Source: Sinotaia quadrata (lineage: Eukaryota > Mollusca > Gastropoda > Architaenioglossa > Viviparidae). Taken from it: a stretch of 64,000 nucleotides of DNA. This document shows, piece after piece, positions 51,264-62,208 of this stretch. The stretch is taken from positions 94,300,135 to 94,364,134 of the forward strand of contig CM054180.1 in the NCBI GenBank assembly GCA_028829895.1, read 5' to 3'. The position numbers and the translations under genes are program-made. The notes beneath the pieces were generated by a model. The model was given only the letters and a program-made list of their open reading frames with translations. It did no database searches and had not been told where the DNA came from. Numbering within the stretch: the stretch's first letter is position 1; each line of letters begins with the position of its first letter.

Positions 51264-51300
51264 CTTTTCCTTGCTTTGATCTTCATCAGTTGTTTCCTGG
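50545..51300. repeat. Tandem array of four diverged units next to microexon E4
   Basis: The marker GTGACTGTAAT or a variant recurs near 50565, 50751, 50954 and 51153, followed each time by an A/T block with AAATTACTACCTAT, then a TTATTTCAAATTCAAA block and a TTTTCTTA.CTTTT block. In the last unit that final block is the splice donor of E4 (complement of GTAAG). In the first and third units the same place reads ATAAG on the minus strand. The units are diverged, mostly by substitutions. Confidence 0.78.
51264..51296 (-). CDS. PRRC2: PRRC2 microexon E4
   Basis: 33 bases, phase 0 to phase 0, encoding ETTDEDQSKEK. The donor AAAAG|GTAAGA is good. The acceptor is ATGCCAG, chosen because E3 ends in phase 0; a second AG 13 bases further upstream (exon to 51309) would give a frame that needs a different E3 end. 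The acidic-basic peptide suits the KEKEQ...EKDEDEEN stretch of PRRC2B before KAWEA, but is too short to prove by similarity. As a symmetric microexon it is a natural candidate for alternative, perhaps tissue-specific, inclusion. Confidence 0.7.
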
Positions 51301-53836
51301 CATAAATACCTAAAAATTTATCTTGTTGTATGAAATATAACAATGTTCTTGTGTAAATATTCAATGTTTCTTTTAAAATTTTATGCTTTTGAACAGAACG
51401 AAAGTACCTCATGAAATCCATGCATGCTTTGATGACGACTGGTATTTTGTTGGTATTTTTTTTTTTTTGATGACAGGGTTTGTTTTTTTTAAATTATCAC
51501 ATGGTCACATCAAAAATTTCAGTAGGGGCTGGTTGAATTTCATCAAGATTTAATTCTAATCAATTATACAATAAAGTTCGTTAGTTAGGATCCACCAACA
51601 AATCAAAATCGGCATAAAAACTTGTCATGCATGATAAAAATCTCTTTTCAAAATGGCTGCTCAACAGAGGGAGTAGATCCAGTTTGAGAGCTTTTTCACC
51701 CTCATGACCTTTCTAATAATAGTTCTCCAATGGTAAAATTTAGAGCAGATTGGATGCTGAAGTCAAAAATATCTTTCCTTTTTTCTGATTGGTTATGGTT
51801 TTAATGAATGGTTTCACTTTACAGGCACGTCTGTACGTGCGTGGACGAGTCGTGGTACAGCGTCACAGGCGCATGCACTTCTGGTTGAGACGTACATTGT
51901 CTCAAAGACAGCGATCGGATTAAACGTAATAAATTTCTGTGACATGCTATGCTAATTGACTGATCATGTCAGAGAATATTTATACTTGTTACTGAAAGGT
52001 GAATATTTTCAAGGAAAAAGAAGTTCACATTTAAATTTCATGACATTTGCGTTTTATGAAGCTTCATCCGGTGAGGCTGTCATTCTCACCACCCAAAATC
52101 AGCTACCTCAACCATGCTTCACTTAATCAATATTCCCATTTTTGCAACACAATTACATTTTAAAACTTGTTTTTATATTTCACAAAGCTGATTTAAGAAG
52201 TAAATGATCTTCAAAACAACCCAAATAAATAAATAATTCTTTTAAAAAATGTTTCAGAGTGGTATTTCCTTGAAATGTTGACAACCAGATGTACTCAATA
52301 TTCATTTATTTCTCATTATATCTTTTCAATGCTTTAATAATTAGAAACATTTACATCTGTATCAATAATTTGTGAGAAAATGAGCAGCGTTCCCTTGATC
52401 TATGTGCAACTGCGAAAGAAATACATTTGGCAATAGAGAAATTATTTTGGTAATAGAAGAATTTTTTTAAAATAAAACTGTGAAGAAAATGAATATTGCA
52501 GGCAAAACAAACATCAGGAATATTTACCTACCAGTCAAGAACGACAGGAAAGATATAAACACTGAATAGTGTACACAGAAGTTGTTTATTTGTTTAAATT
52601 TCTTTAATAACTACCTTCTTTGTGAATGTATATTCATAGTCAAGAATTGGTACAGTGTGTTTTGTAAGAAAACAAAGATTTGTTGATTCCTTCTCAATCT
52701 TTCTCCTTTGACCTGAGGTATGTGTGCTTCAATTTTTTTAACAAACATTTATCACAACCTGAACCACCACAATATATAATTTGGATACAACTCTATTTAA
52801 GTGAAATCCAAACATCCAATTAAAGAAATTAGTTTAAAATGTATGCAAATCAAGTAAACGTCTATAAAACATCTATGTACTTTATTCATATATTTTAAAT
52901 TACATTTGTGTTTTCAATCTTTATTAAAAAGAGAAAAAGAAAATATATTTCAGCATCCGACATGATTCAAACCTAGGTGCCCTAACTTAAAAAAACCACA
53001 GTGCTATAAAAAAATTATGCTCATATGCCCAAACTAAGCTATTCAGGATACAATCCTAACCATGCAGCCTGTCCAAATATGCTTACATCATGCAAAAGTT
53101 AATAATCAAGTTTGCTGAAATATGTATAATCTATTAATATACACTGATTTTAAAGTGAGAGCACAAAAGTACTATGCAATCCCTATTGCATAGAAAAAAA
53201 TTAATTGCAAAAGATACTTTAAAAGAAATCTGAATCATTATGTCAGATAGCATGACTGTATGTAGACCGAACTTCAGACCTGCCTAATGAATATTAGTAG
53301 CATGCCTTCTCCTGTCAGCAGTTTTAGGATCCCTCTCAGAGGTATATGACTCCACTGAAACTAAGAAGCAGAAAAATCCCAACAGAAACAACAGATTTCT
53401 CTGATCTTGCACTTACACTAAACCAGAAGCCTGTTTACTTTGAATATGAGCTAAGAAATGTATTTAGTAATCAAGAATCTGAGTCTGTAAAATGTGATTT
53501 ACTACTTTAAGACAATTTCCTCTGTGCTTTTATTTAATACATATATGAACCTAGACTTTTCACAAATAATCTTATCTGCAGACAAAAGTTTATTTAGATA
53601 TTGTGGTTGCACACGCACAAAATTTGCATGGTCAATGGCACAGCAATGTGCAAGGCCTCAAACCTCGATGCCTTGTATCAAGTATAACAGACCTTGCCAT
53701 TATGGTATACAATCTGGAGTGACCAGTCTCTAATCTCATAGTAATTCACCTAATTAGTTCATACTCAGAAAAAATACTGGCAAATATTCAATGATCATAA
53801 AAATCACAAAATGTCTAACAAAGAATTTGTCCTTAC
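51297..53836. other. Intron E3-E4
   Basis: AT-rich; a patch at about 51825-51925 is richer in CpG. No repeat family shared with other parts of the window and no exon was recognised. Confidence 0.6.
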
Positions 53837-54057
53837 CTTTACTACATTATCTTTCCTAGAACTGTTAGATCTCTCAATGATGATTGAATCTTTTGGAGAG
53901 TCACTCTTTCTTTCCCGTTCACGTTCAGATGATGTGGCTGAGCTGCTAGACATATTAGATGCACTGCGTTTTAGAGAAGTCAGATTACTTTTTGGAGGTG
54001 GAGCTTGCTTGGATTGTTCATATGAGATGGGTGGAGGGGCACTAGGGTGATCTCGAC
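53837..54057 (-). CDS. PRRC2: PRRC2 exon E3
   Basis: 221 bases, phase 1 to phase 0, acceptor TTGACAG and donor AAG|GTAAGG. It encodes RDHPSAPPPISYEQSKQAPP, then a long Ser-rich stretch (SNMSSSSATSSERERERKSD) and a basic end SIIIERSNSSRKDNVVK. It is Pro-rich at the start, then Ser/Glu/Arg: disordered, likely phosphorylated. The split Arg codon C+GT links it to E2. It is the first of the four exons flanked by the large inverted repeat. Confidence 0.88.
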
Positions 54058-54295
54058 CTGTCAATTACAAGAATTGATATATAATGCAAGCATGCAATAC
54101 AATCTATTAATATATTATTAAAATTCATATGATATTTATTATATGTCTCACTCAATCAATCCCAATACTTCATTCTGAATAGTGTATAGATTTCTATTAT
54201 AACAGGAATAGAGAACATAATGATTTAAGAGTGAAATCAGCCAAGTAGTGTAAGATTTTGTCCACATTAATTAAATCAAGTTCTGAACCCAGATA

Positions 54296-55545
54296 ATGCT
54301 ATAAACATTAAAACTGTAATAACTCTGTTTGTAATTGAGCTATAGAGATGCTTTTGGTATCGTTGGATTCAGTTTGGAAAGATCTATATTAAGAATGCAC
54401 TCACCACAGTAAAGAAATCTTCATATTTTATATACACAACACTCAGACATTTGCCAGTCGTTCATCTAATTTAATGCTTTTTCAGTTCAATGATTCTAGT
54501 GCTGTCTAGCATGGAACCACAAGGAATGTTCTATACAATGAATGCACACAATTACATTCTTTCCACAACAGCATGTTTCATGTTGTGGTGTTTAACCTAA
54601 ATAAGTGATGCAATCTGCTAGTAGACCGTTCTTCCACAATCTCCCTTCACTGGACACTGACAGAATTTCATAGTTGCAGTTTTTTATTACCTCTACATCA
54701 TCTTTTCTCAGCTAGTCTTTCCACTGACATGCTTTAAAAAATATTTGTACCGCATAAATCTTTCCCCTATTGAATGGTACAATCTCTTAAGGTGGCACAC
54801 CTAGCTCAAAAAGCATGAAAAATTGAAAAAATTCATTAACAAAAATTTTATATTTTATTGGTCTTTTCTTATATAAAAATGGCTAAATTTTATGAAATTG
54901 CTTTTATTTTTGGACAAATCACAATAGTTTTGAAGATATTTTCAATCAAAGATGGGAGTATACCATGGGAGACGTTTATGGTTAAAAAGTTAACTAAAAA
55001 TCAGTAATTAATTTCGGTTTCTGCAAGATATCTTAAAAATAACTATTAAAGATATCTGCAAAGAATTTTGAACACAGTTTAAGGACAACATAAGCTGGCT
55101 TCTGAACCTCTAACTTTTTTAAATATATTTTACTATAGTGTAGATATATAATTATAATTAATTAAATTTTTTTTAAAATTATTATTTAAATAAAATATGT
55201 GCTCCATCAGCTGAATGATTGCTACACACTAGCCAGAAATTACAGTATATTAATTCACTACCAAATATTTTGTCTATATATTTGAAGGTTTTCTTATAAT
55301 CTTGTCAAAAAGAATTAACAAATTTTAAGTTTAGGAAAATATGTTTAAATAAATAATTTTGATGCAAGATAAAAATAAGTGAGTAGGCCTATATATTTTG
55401 AATCATCAACCATTTTGCACCAGTTTCTGAAAACTTGAATAAAAATTTTCTTCATTTATTTGATACAATTTTTGTTGTTGACATATACTGGATTTCAGTT
55501 AGGTGTGCTACCTTAAGCTTTGGATAAGGAATATAAATTCTAAAG
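54296..55545 (-). repeat. Large inverted repeat, arm 2
   Basis: Reverse complement of 43690-44942, with the TTAA MITE at the same inner position. The two arms are about 9.4 kb apart and face each other across exons E3 to E6. Differences between arms are single bases and small indels such as the extra T-run near 54735. Confidence 0.92.
54787..55516. mobile_element. TTAA MITE with AAGGTGGCACACC ends, copy 2
   Basis: 730 bp between TTAA at 54787-54790 and 55513-55516, ends AAGGTGGCACACCTAGCT and (inward from the right) AAGGTAGCACACCTAACT. The inner sequence is homologous to copy 1 in inverse orientation. Confidence 0.85.
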
Positions 55546-55869
55546 TCATTTTCAGAGTTCACCCTCCACCACCAAAGTTATGAACCGTAGGCCTTGTAAA
55601 AGTAATACTAATAGTAATAGTATGTGCATTATCAACTCACTCTTGCAAAATACAGGTAATAAATATATAACTCACTTTTGTCTATCAAAATTTTAAAAAA
55701 GAAAAGAAAATCTGATAAAAATAATAACTATTTATTAAAAAATTTTTGTTTACACACTGTGCCCAGCTAATGCAGTAATGGACGAAAAATGGTCACGTGA
55801 CCACAAAATAAAAAGAATTAAAAACAAATAACACGCGATCCGAATAAACGAAATACATTATATTGCAAA

Positions 55870-55970
55870 TAAATCTTTCCCCTATTGAATGATACAAAAC
55901 TTAAGCTATGGATAAGGCAGGAATAAATTCATAAAGTTATGTGTTCACCCTCAACGCCTCAAAAGATGAA
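55870..55970 (-). repeat. Related repeat with an unoccupied TTAA site
   Basis: It matches the two flanks of the MITE in arm 2 (TCTTTCCCCTATTGAATG on one side, ATGGATAAGG and GTTCACCCTC on the other) but has a single TTAA at 55901-55904 in place of the 730-bp MITE. It is thus a paralogous empty site. Confidence 0.82.
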
Positions 55971-57194
55971 CGCTACCTTAGGCCTATAGGCACTGACAAT
56001 TCTTATATATCGGTATTTATAGTCCTTTAAACGAACAAACATACACTATAAATTGAAAATAATTGATTTAACTTATCAACTAACATTTCAAACAGAGTGA
56101 TGCGCAAGAATGCAATGTGGAAATTGGTTCAATGTCACAGAGTTGAACACTACGGTACTCGATAAAGCCCGCCATTGTCGTTGACAAGTCTTCGGTGATT
56201 TCAGTCACTGACTACAGTTCTTTCAACGCATTTGGGGACACGTGCAGTATTTTTTGTCTCAAACAAACTACATCGACTTATAGATGAAGAATTTTCCTAT
56301 TTTCTGGTAGCTGTTAAGGTTGCCATGTTATCGGAATCACCAAAAACGTAATTTAAGAAAATTTAAGGTTAACCATATTTAACTTTATTTTGAAATTCCT
56401 GCGCACCATTTAGTATGGAAATGAACCTTGTTCTCTCCCATACATGAAAACCGTTATTATTTTTAGATTACTGTACCGCACACAACCCCACAGACCGAGA
56501 AAGAGTGCATGTGTTAAGTGTTAGTGCTGGACAAGTTTTGACGTCTTGGTCAAAAAGTCGCTCGGTTGGTAACTTCTGAACAACTTCTTATTACTTTTTC
56601 ACAATTATTCATTAAAACAAAAAACACAGAAAGAGAGAACAGAGAACAAACTTTTGTTTCATGTGCTTTTATTTTACAAAGCTTCAATATACTGAGGAAA
56701 CAAGTGTTGAAAAATTGACAAAACAATGTCCCAATCAGCCATACAGCAATGTTTGGAATACCTACTATTATAATGTGTGTACTATGTAATCACAAAATAT
56801 CAACTGCTAATTTACAAATACATATATATATATAAGAAATGATTAAAATTAAAAATTCTAGTAAATGTTCTCAATTCCGTAAATTACAATCATTGAATTA
56901 AACAAATTTGACTTAGGATCATTCCTTTATCGCTGCCGACATTTTGTTTTAAAGCTTTTGTCACATTTTAAAGAATAAATTTTGAAGCCGTACTTATTAT
57001 ATTAGAATAATTACAACGGATTCCAGAAAAATGATTATATGAATCTCTATGCAGTTTCAAACATACCGTTATTGAAAACGCCGATCGTTTTTCCTAGCAA
57101 ATCAATATAATTTGTCAAAGTAGCTCGTTTCGGATGAATAATTTCTGAAGAATATTGCATACATTGTCTAACATTGTAAGCTTGATATAATTTA

Positions 57195-58136
57195 TTAACT
57201 CTTTGAAAGGCAGACGTTTTTCCTTTTTTAGCTCTGAACGGGCAAGATTTTTCAGGATGTCAGTGAGATTTAGGGGTACGTCGGTAAAAACATCATATCT
57301 TAGGTATTAGTGCATATATTTCAATGAAATAAAAGGAAATGAAAGCAGCTTTATTAATATCCTTAATTGAAGTATACTTTCGAGTGTTAAATTTGAATCC
57401 ATGCATGAAAATATATATTTACACAAAAAAATATTGTCCAGTTATTGTCCGCTACAAACACTATGTACACACACTTTGTTGATGCCAGGAACACTAATCT
57501 GTCATCAGACGATCAATACATCTCTTTTTTCGGCAGGTTGTGAATTCCTATCAAAATCATAAATCCAAAATAAGCCTTAATTTCAGTGGCATTAGTTTCC
57601 TTCCAACCTGGATCGCCATTTTGTTTTTTCGCAATTTTTGGACGTGCGTACTTGTTCATTTATTCCACTATCTTGTCAAATGTTTCTTCTTTGAAAAACT
57701 GATAGAAGAAAGCCAACTGAGTACTATCATTGGTTACAGTCACATTCGGCCCCATTTCTGTTATAAATTCCGATATATTCAGTGCTAATTTACTACTATC
57801 CCAACCATGTGGGTCTCAAGATACCCCTTCCCCCTACTCCTCTTCGATATCCTCAGAATCTGATGCACTCTCCTCCAAAATTTGAAAGATACTACTACAT
57901 GTGCACGCTACTGACACTAATATCACTTCTAATCCTATCGTCCAAATCAAAATAAACTTCTCTTACCTAATTATCTGATAAATTGAATCCATTAAACTTC
58001 TCATTAACGATCGACGATTCTAAGAAATCCATTTGAAACACCAAACACGACAAACAAAGAAAACTTTATGAAAGAGCACTGAAAGTGCACTGGTTGCTAT
58101 GGGCGGGGTTGGGCGTTCTGCCCGTCAAAGAGTTAA
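57195..58136 (-). mobile_element. piggyBac-like element relic, copy 3
   Basis: TTAA at 57195-57198 and 58133-58136, ends CTCTTTGAAAGGC and (inward) CTCTTTGACGGGCAG. It is the shortest copy: about 100 bp next to the right end present in copies 1 and 2 is deleted. The minus strand again shows the broken transposase N-terminal half with the motifs FFKEE.FDK and EIKAYFG. Non-functional. Confidence 0.87.
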
Positions 58137-58607
58137 AGTAAATATTTCATAATTGTCAAAATGGCATGGTGTTGTGATGTAGTATCGGTACTTGGCCGCC
58201 ATTTTAAAAATGCAAACTTTGTCTATCGGTCGAACAGGCAGTAGAAACGTTATGTACCGAAGCTCTGACTTCTAAATATACAAAAATATTTAAAGAAAAT
58301 GTTTATTTCACGAGCGAAATTGTGTTTTGTCAACTAAAATTAATAATGGCCAACGAATAAGATTCCGGAAGTGTTAAAAAAAGGACTCATCTGCTGAAGA
58401 GCTCCAAGCAGATGACAATCAAGCATGTGTTTCGTCCTTTGAATTTTCAAATTTCATTACTTAAAAAAGAAATGTATTCCATGCCTGTAATTACCTAGTG
58501 ATGATACAATGAAAAAATGAAAAGCAGTGTGTAAAATTAGTACCAAATGACTAAACTTAAATAAGGGGAATAGTTAAAACTAAATATTTATTTATATTAA
58601 TACTCAC

Positions 58608-58795
58608 GATCACGCCTGTATTCTTCTGAAGAATAAGCCCGAAATGTTGGAGTTGGTCCTGGGCGCCCCTCACGAGAAATCTGTCGATAGCCTCGACTAC
58701 CACCCCAAGTTTCCTCTTCCAGCTTAATATCTTCTTCTTTCTCCTCTTTCAAATCATCTTTCTCCTCTTCTTCTTCATCCTCTTTTTCATGATAG
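58608..58795 (-). CDS. PRRC2: PRRC2 exon E2
   Basis: 188 bases, phase 2 to phase 1. It encodes YHEKEDEEEEEKDDLKEEKE, then DIKLEEETWGGSRGYRQISR and EGRPGPTPTFRAYSSEEYRR. A strongly acidic run is followed by an aromatic and Arg/Gly-containing stretch. The acceptor ATTATAG and donor GATC|GTGAGT are clear, and the phase joins both neighbours. There is no strict PRRC2 motif, so the call depends on the exon chain; acidic runs before the RG region do exist in the family. Confidence 0.86.
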
Positions 58796-59365
58796 CTATA
58801 ATAATAATGATTATTAAGCTCAAATCACTATAAATTAGTAAACTTATGATGCTAAACCACAACGCAAATTAAATAATTTCATGCAAATTTTTTCTTTAAT
58901 ACTTAACCAGCTGTTCACCTTGGGAGTTATCAGCATCTTCCCTAATATATAAAACAAAGGTCAAAAGGGAGATAAAGTACTTGTTGGGAAGCAATGTCCT
59001 TTCTGCCTGAAAGACTCCCCTAGTATCTAGAGATACTGCTGAAATGAACAGAGACCTGAGATGATCTAAATCAGTCTTATGTCAATCACAAGACATGCAG
59101 ATCAATGTTTTGTCTATAATGAACTATATTAATACTTAATAAATTTTTTAACCTGATAAAACTGTAAGCCTATACCAAGTAAATAAAAAATATTAAGTAA
59201 AAGCATTTTTTTGAAAGGGTGATTGGTATAACACCTAGCCATTATAGTATTAAGAGAGATTTGTCAAATCACATCATAAACAGAAATATAGAATAATAAA
59301 TTATGTTTCTAACATGCATGAATAATACAATAATGAAAATTATAGATGAAATAAAAGTATGACTA

Positions 59366-60801
59366 GGTTGTCCAACTCATTTTTTTCTACTTGATATTTT
59401 ACAAATGTTTTATGCTAAATGTGTGTTCTGATGAAATAAGGTTGTACAGAAAAAATTATAATGATAGCTATAATACTTTTTGAGATATTGTCAATTTAGT
59501 GTCATAATTTGTATCAACATTTTTTAGACGTAACGAATGTGCAGTTTGTCGAGTTCAGTACAGGTAAAATATAAACCACACTGATAAACAGTCCAACATT
59601 TTAAATTAACATAATCACAGACAACAAGAAAAAGCAGACATAACGCAGAATCGAAATTTAAGTTTCTTATAAATTACGACGGAAAACGTGCTTTTGTTTC
59701 ATAAAATTGCTTACAAAACGCAACAAACTGGAATATTCATGGCATCATAGCATAATCAACTGATGAACAAAGTACATCCAGAATGCATATTATTAAATCA
59801 TTTGCTATGTAGTTAATGCCTATTTTTTTCCAAAGGCATAGCAACAACAGTGAAGAAATTATGTGATGCTGAAAATGGCCATTTCAACTAATTTTAACCC
59901 AAAAAGAGCAGTAACCAAGTGTTATAGGGAAAACGTAAAAAAGCAAATTGTCATATCACTAAAACTATACAAGCTGGTTCACATATCAAAATGATCAGTA
60001 AATTGTGATCTATCTCAATATATAAAGTTTAAGTTATGTTTAATCATTTATTTAATTTATATTTTTAGTTTTATTATAAAATTTTTATTTACGAGTTAAT
60101 TCGGAAACTATCAATAATTCTACTTCAGTACTTGAAAAATAATAATAATATGCTTACAAAAAAATTCAAGAAAATGAAAATAAACTTTAATAAACACTCA
60201 CAAATAGATCTGACCGATAAATGGTTTCAACTGATCGTATAGGGCAGAATAATTGGCGTTAGCGTCGGTACACCGTGTCTCAGAAATGAAAGCCTTGACT
60301 GTGGCATGAATTGAGAAAGATGCTCCGGGGTTTTGAATTTAGCAAGAACCGCATGGACTAATATATAATCCCGTATTGTGTCATGTTTTCAGAAAGAGGT
60401 TGAAATGCTGAATAAAATACAATATGGAAAAAAATATGAGTGTATAGAGTTATCTCTCTTCTTTTTAATGGCCCAATCAGAATTTCGCCAACCTATCAAT
60501 GCGGTTCCATCCAAAAAGTTAAAATATGGTACCGATAAACGTGTATTTTACTTTTTCGGCCGTGAGGCGCCCGATGAGAAATTTTCGACGTAACCCTAAG
60601 GTACTTTTGTCAAAGTTTATGGATACAATAATAAAGTTCAGATGAAGAGCAAGAATATACTTTAAAAGATAGCTCTTTATTTTTTTAATAAACATCATTA
60701 GTCCAGGTTTAGTGTGAAGAAAACTGCTGTGAGTCAAAGTTCAGTGAATTTGTATGCAAAAGAGCGTTTGACCCCTGTAAAACAGCGACGGTGGGACTAC
60801 C
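59366..60801 (-). mobile_element. GGTAGTCCCAC-family element, complete, 1.44 kb
   Basis: Both ends are present: GGTTGTCCAACTCA on the left and, inward from the right, GGTAGTCCCACCGTCGCTGT, with TA at 59364-59365 and 60802-60803. Its left 300 bp match 26192-26490 and its right 250 bp match, in inverse, 28122-28370 and 63773-64000. No transposase is visible, so it is a non-autonomous member. ORFs such as 60519-60737 follow the terminal repeat and are probably chance. Confidence 0.78.
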
Positions 60802-61003
60802 TACTATGACAAAACATTAAATTAAACAAAGTATGCCAGTATTAACAAAGTCTTTAGCACAAAATAATAATGCAGTGACAGAAAAATGTACAATAATTTC
60901 TTAAATAATTAGTTTAGTGAAGCATTTCAGTGAGAAAAATAAAACAAAACAATCAAACAAAAATCCCCCTACCAACATTCTCAGATCAATATCGTGGGTT
61001 GGA

Positions 61004-61116
61004 TAGTTATATTGTGTACAAGTACCTGTTATCTCCTCTACACTGATATTTGCTGAATGGTACACAGCAAATATCAGTATAGAGGAGATAACAGATACTT
61101 GTACACAATATAACTA
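61004..61116 (-). repeat. Long hairpin, 52-bp stem, in sense of host transcript
   Basis: Arms 61004-61055 and 61065-61116 are inverted repeats separated by a 9-base loop (AATGGTACA on the plus strand). They differ at only two positions, both C against T between the arms. In a minus-strand transcript these become G-U pairs, so the whole 52-bp stem is paired; in a plus-strand transcript they would be A-C mismatches. It lies in the E1-E2 intron. It may be a tiny foldback transposon or a source of small RNA. Confidence 0.85.
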
Positions 61117-62208
61117 AACAGTGCATACAAGTGAAAGAAAAGGGAATTTTTTTCCATCAAGAAAAGGAGCAGAGAGATCAATTAAACGACCCGAAAGATT
61201 AACTGAAAGGTAACACCCCCCCGATTAGATAAAATCTCAGTAGGTAGAAAGGATATCAAACCAACTTCAGTCATGATATATTTATGTTTATCATTGTGAC
61301 TGATCAAAGATAACAGTAGATTTAGTTTCTTAAAAAACCTCCATGAAGTACAAATGAGTGAACAACAAAAAGTTAAGGTTGTTTTGCTGCTTACAGAATC
61401 AAGGTCGCTGATTGTAAAATGAACATCACTGGTAAGGAATTAAAAATTGTTATCGAGTATACTGATGTAGTACATTTATCTCTATTTTCTGTTGGAATGG
61501 CAGACTATCTAGAATATTCAATCTCATTTATGACAATGTAATTATTACTGCATATTTTCCAACATAATCTGTCTACCCATATGCTTGCACGTCTTGTTTG
61601 AAGAATCAGATGAGAGGTTGAGTTTGAGTACCTCCATGACAGAAAGGTAAATTTGGAGACGTTCTCTCTGCGGTGACATTTTTAGAAAAAGGAACACGAA
61701 TAAACCCTGCAATAACAAATCCTAACTATTCTTCTAACTATGAGAGGATTCAGAAAAGGGGTGGTGTACTGTGGTACTAACCATACCATGCAGTTAAGAC
61801 TTACAAAAAGCTATCTCCATCACTTTCACAAGATTAATCCTATCAGGCTGAGTTTGATTCACCATTAGCGTATAAATCTCTGCAGGTAGGAGGGGATTAT
61901 CTTATTATATATTATATCAATCAACTTGATTTATGTGTTGTTGGAGCCACTAGTCTTCACTAAATAACTCATCAGTCACAGAAAGGTGCATTGTCTGCCT
62001 TGGACTGAGTCAATCCCTTCTAAAGCTCACAGGTAAGGCAATAGAGTAGCTAAGCTATTCAATAATTATTTGCAACAAAAAAAGTACATTAAATATTTCT
62101 ATTTATCTAATAATTTGGTTAGATCATTATACAAATGCACAAAATTTAGAGATAGTCTTAAAATCTAAGAACAAATTATGCAATCAATATTATAGAAATT
62201 TGGCTTAC

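Larger units (their letters stand above)
54058..58607. other. Intron E2-E3
   Basis: It contains arm 2 of the large inverted repeat (54296-55545), a related short repeat without the MITE (55870-55970) and piggyBac copy 3 (57195-58136). The stretch 56000-57190 and 58140-58600 has patches with CpG but no gene I can support. Confidence 0.7.
58796..62208. other. Intron E1-E2
   Basis: It holds a complete GGTAGTCCCAC-family element (59366-60801), a long hairpin (61004-61116) and a 34-base exon-like block at 58908-58941 that does not fit the frame. 61120-62200 shows nothing else I recognise. Confidence 0.7.

Noticed and set aside
51264..51309. Longer form of microexon E4 starting after TTTTTAG
   Set aside because: The pyrimidine tract is better, but the entry phase does not match the end of E3; the frame left open would require another E3 donor.
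58908..58941. Exon-like block on the minus strand (peptide EDADNSQGEQL) with an AG before it and GT after it
   Set aside because: 34 bases would leave phase 0, while E2 needs phase 2; inclusion gives a stop at once. It fits only if E2 used a poor purine-rich acceptor after GAAAAAGAG. Kept out of the model.
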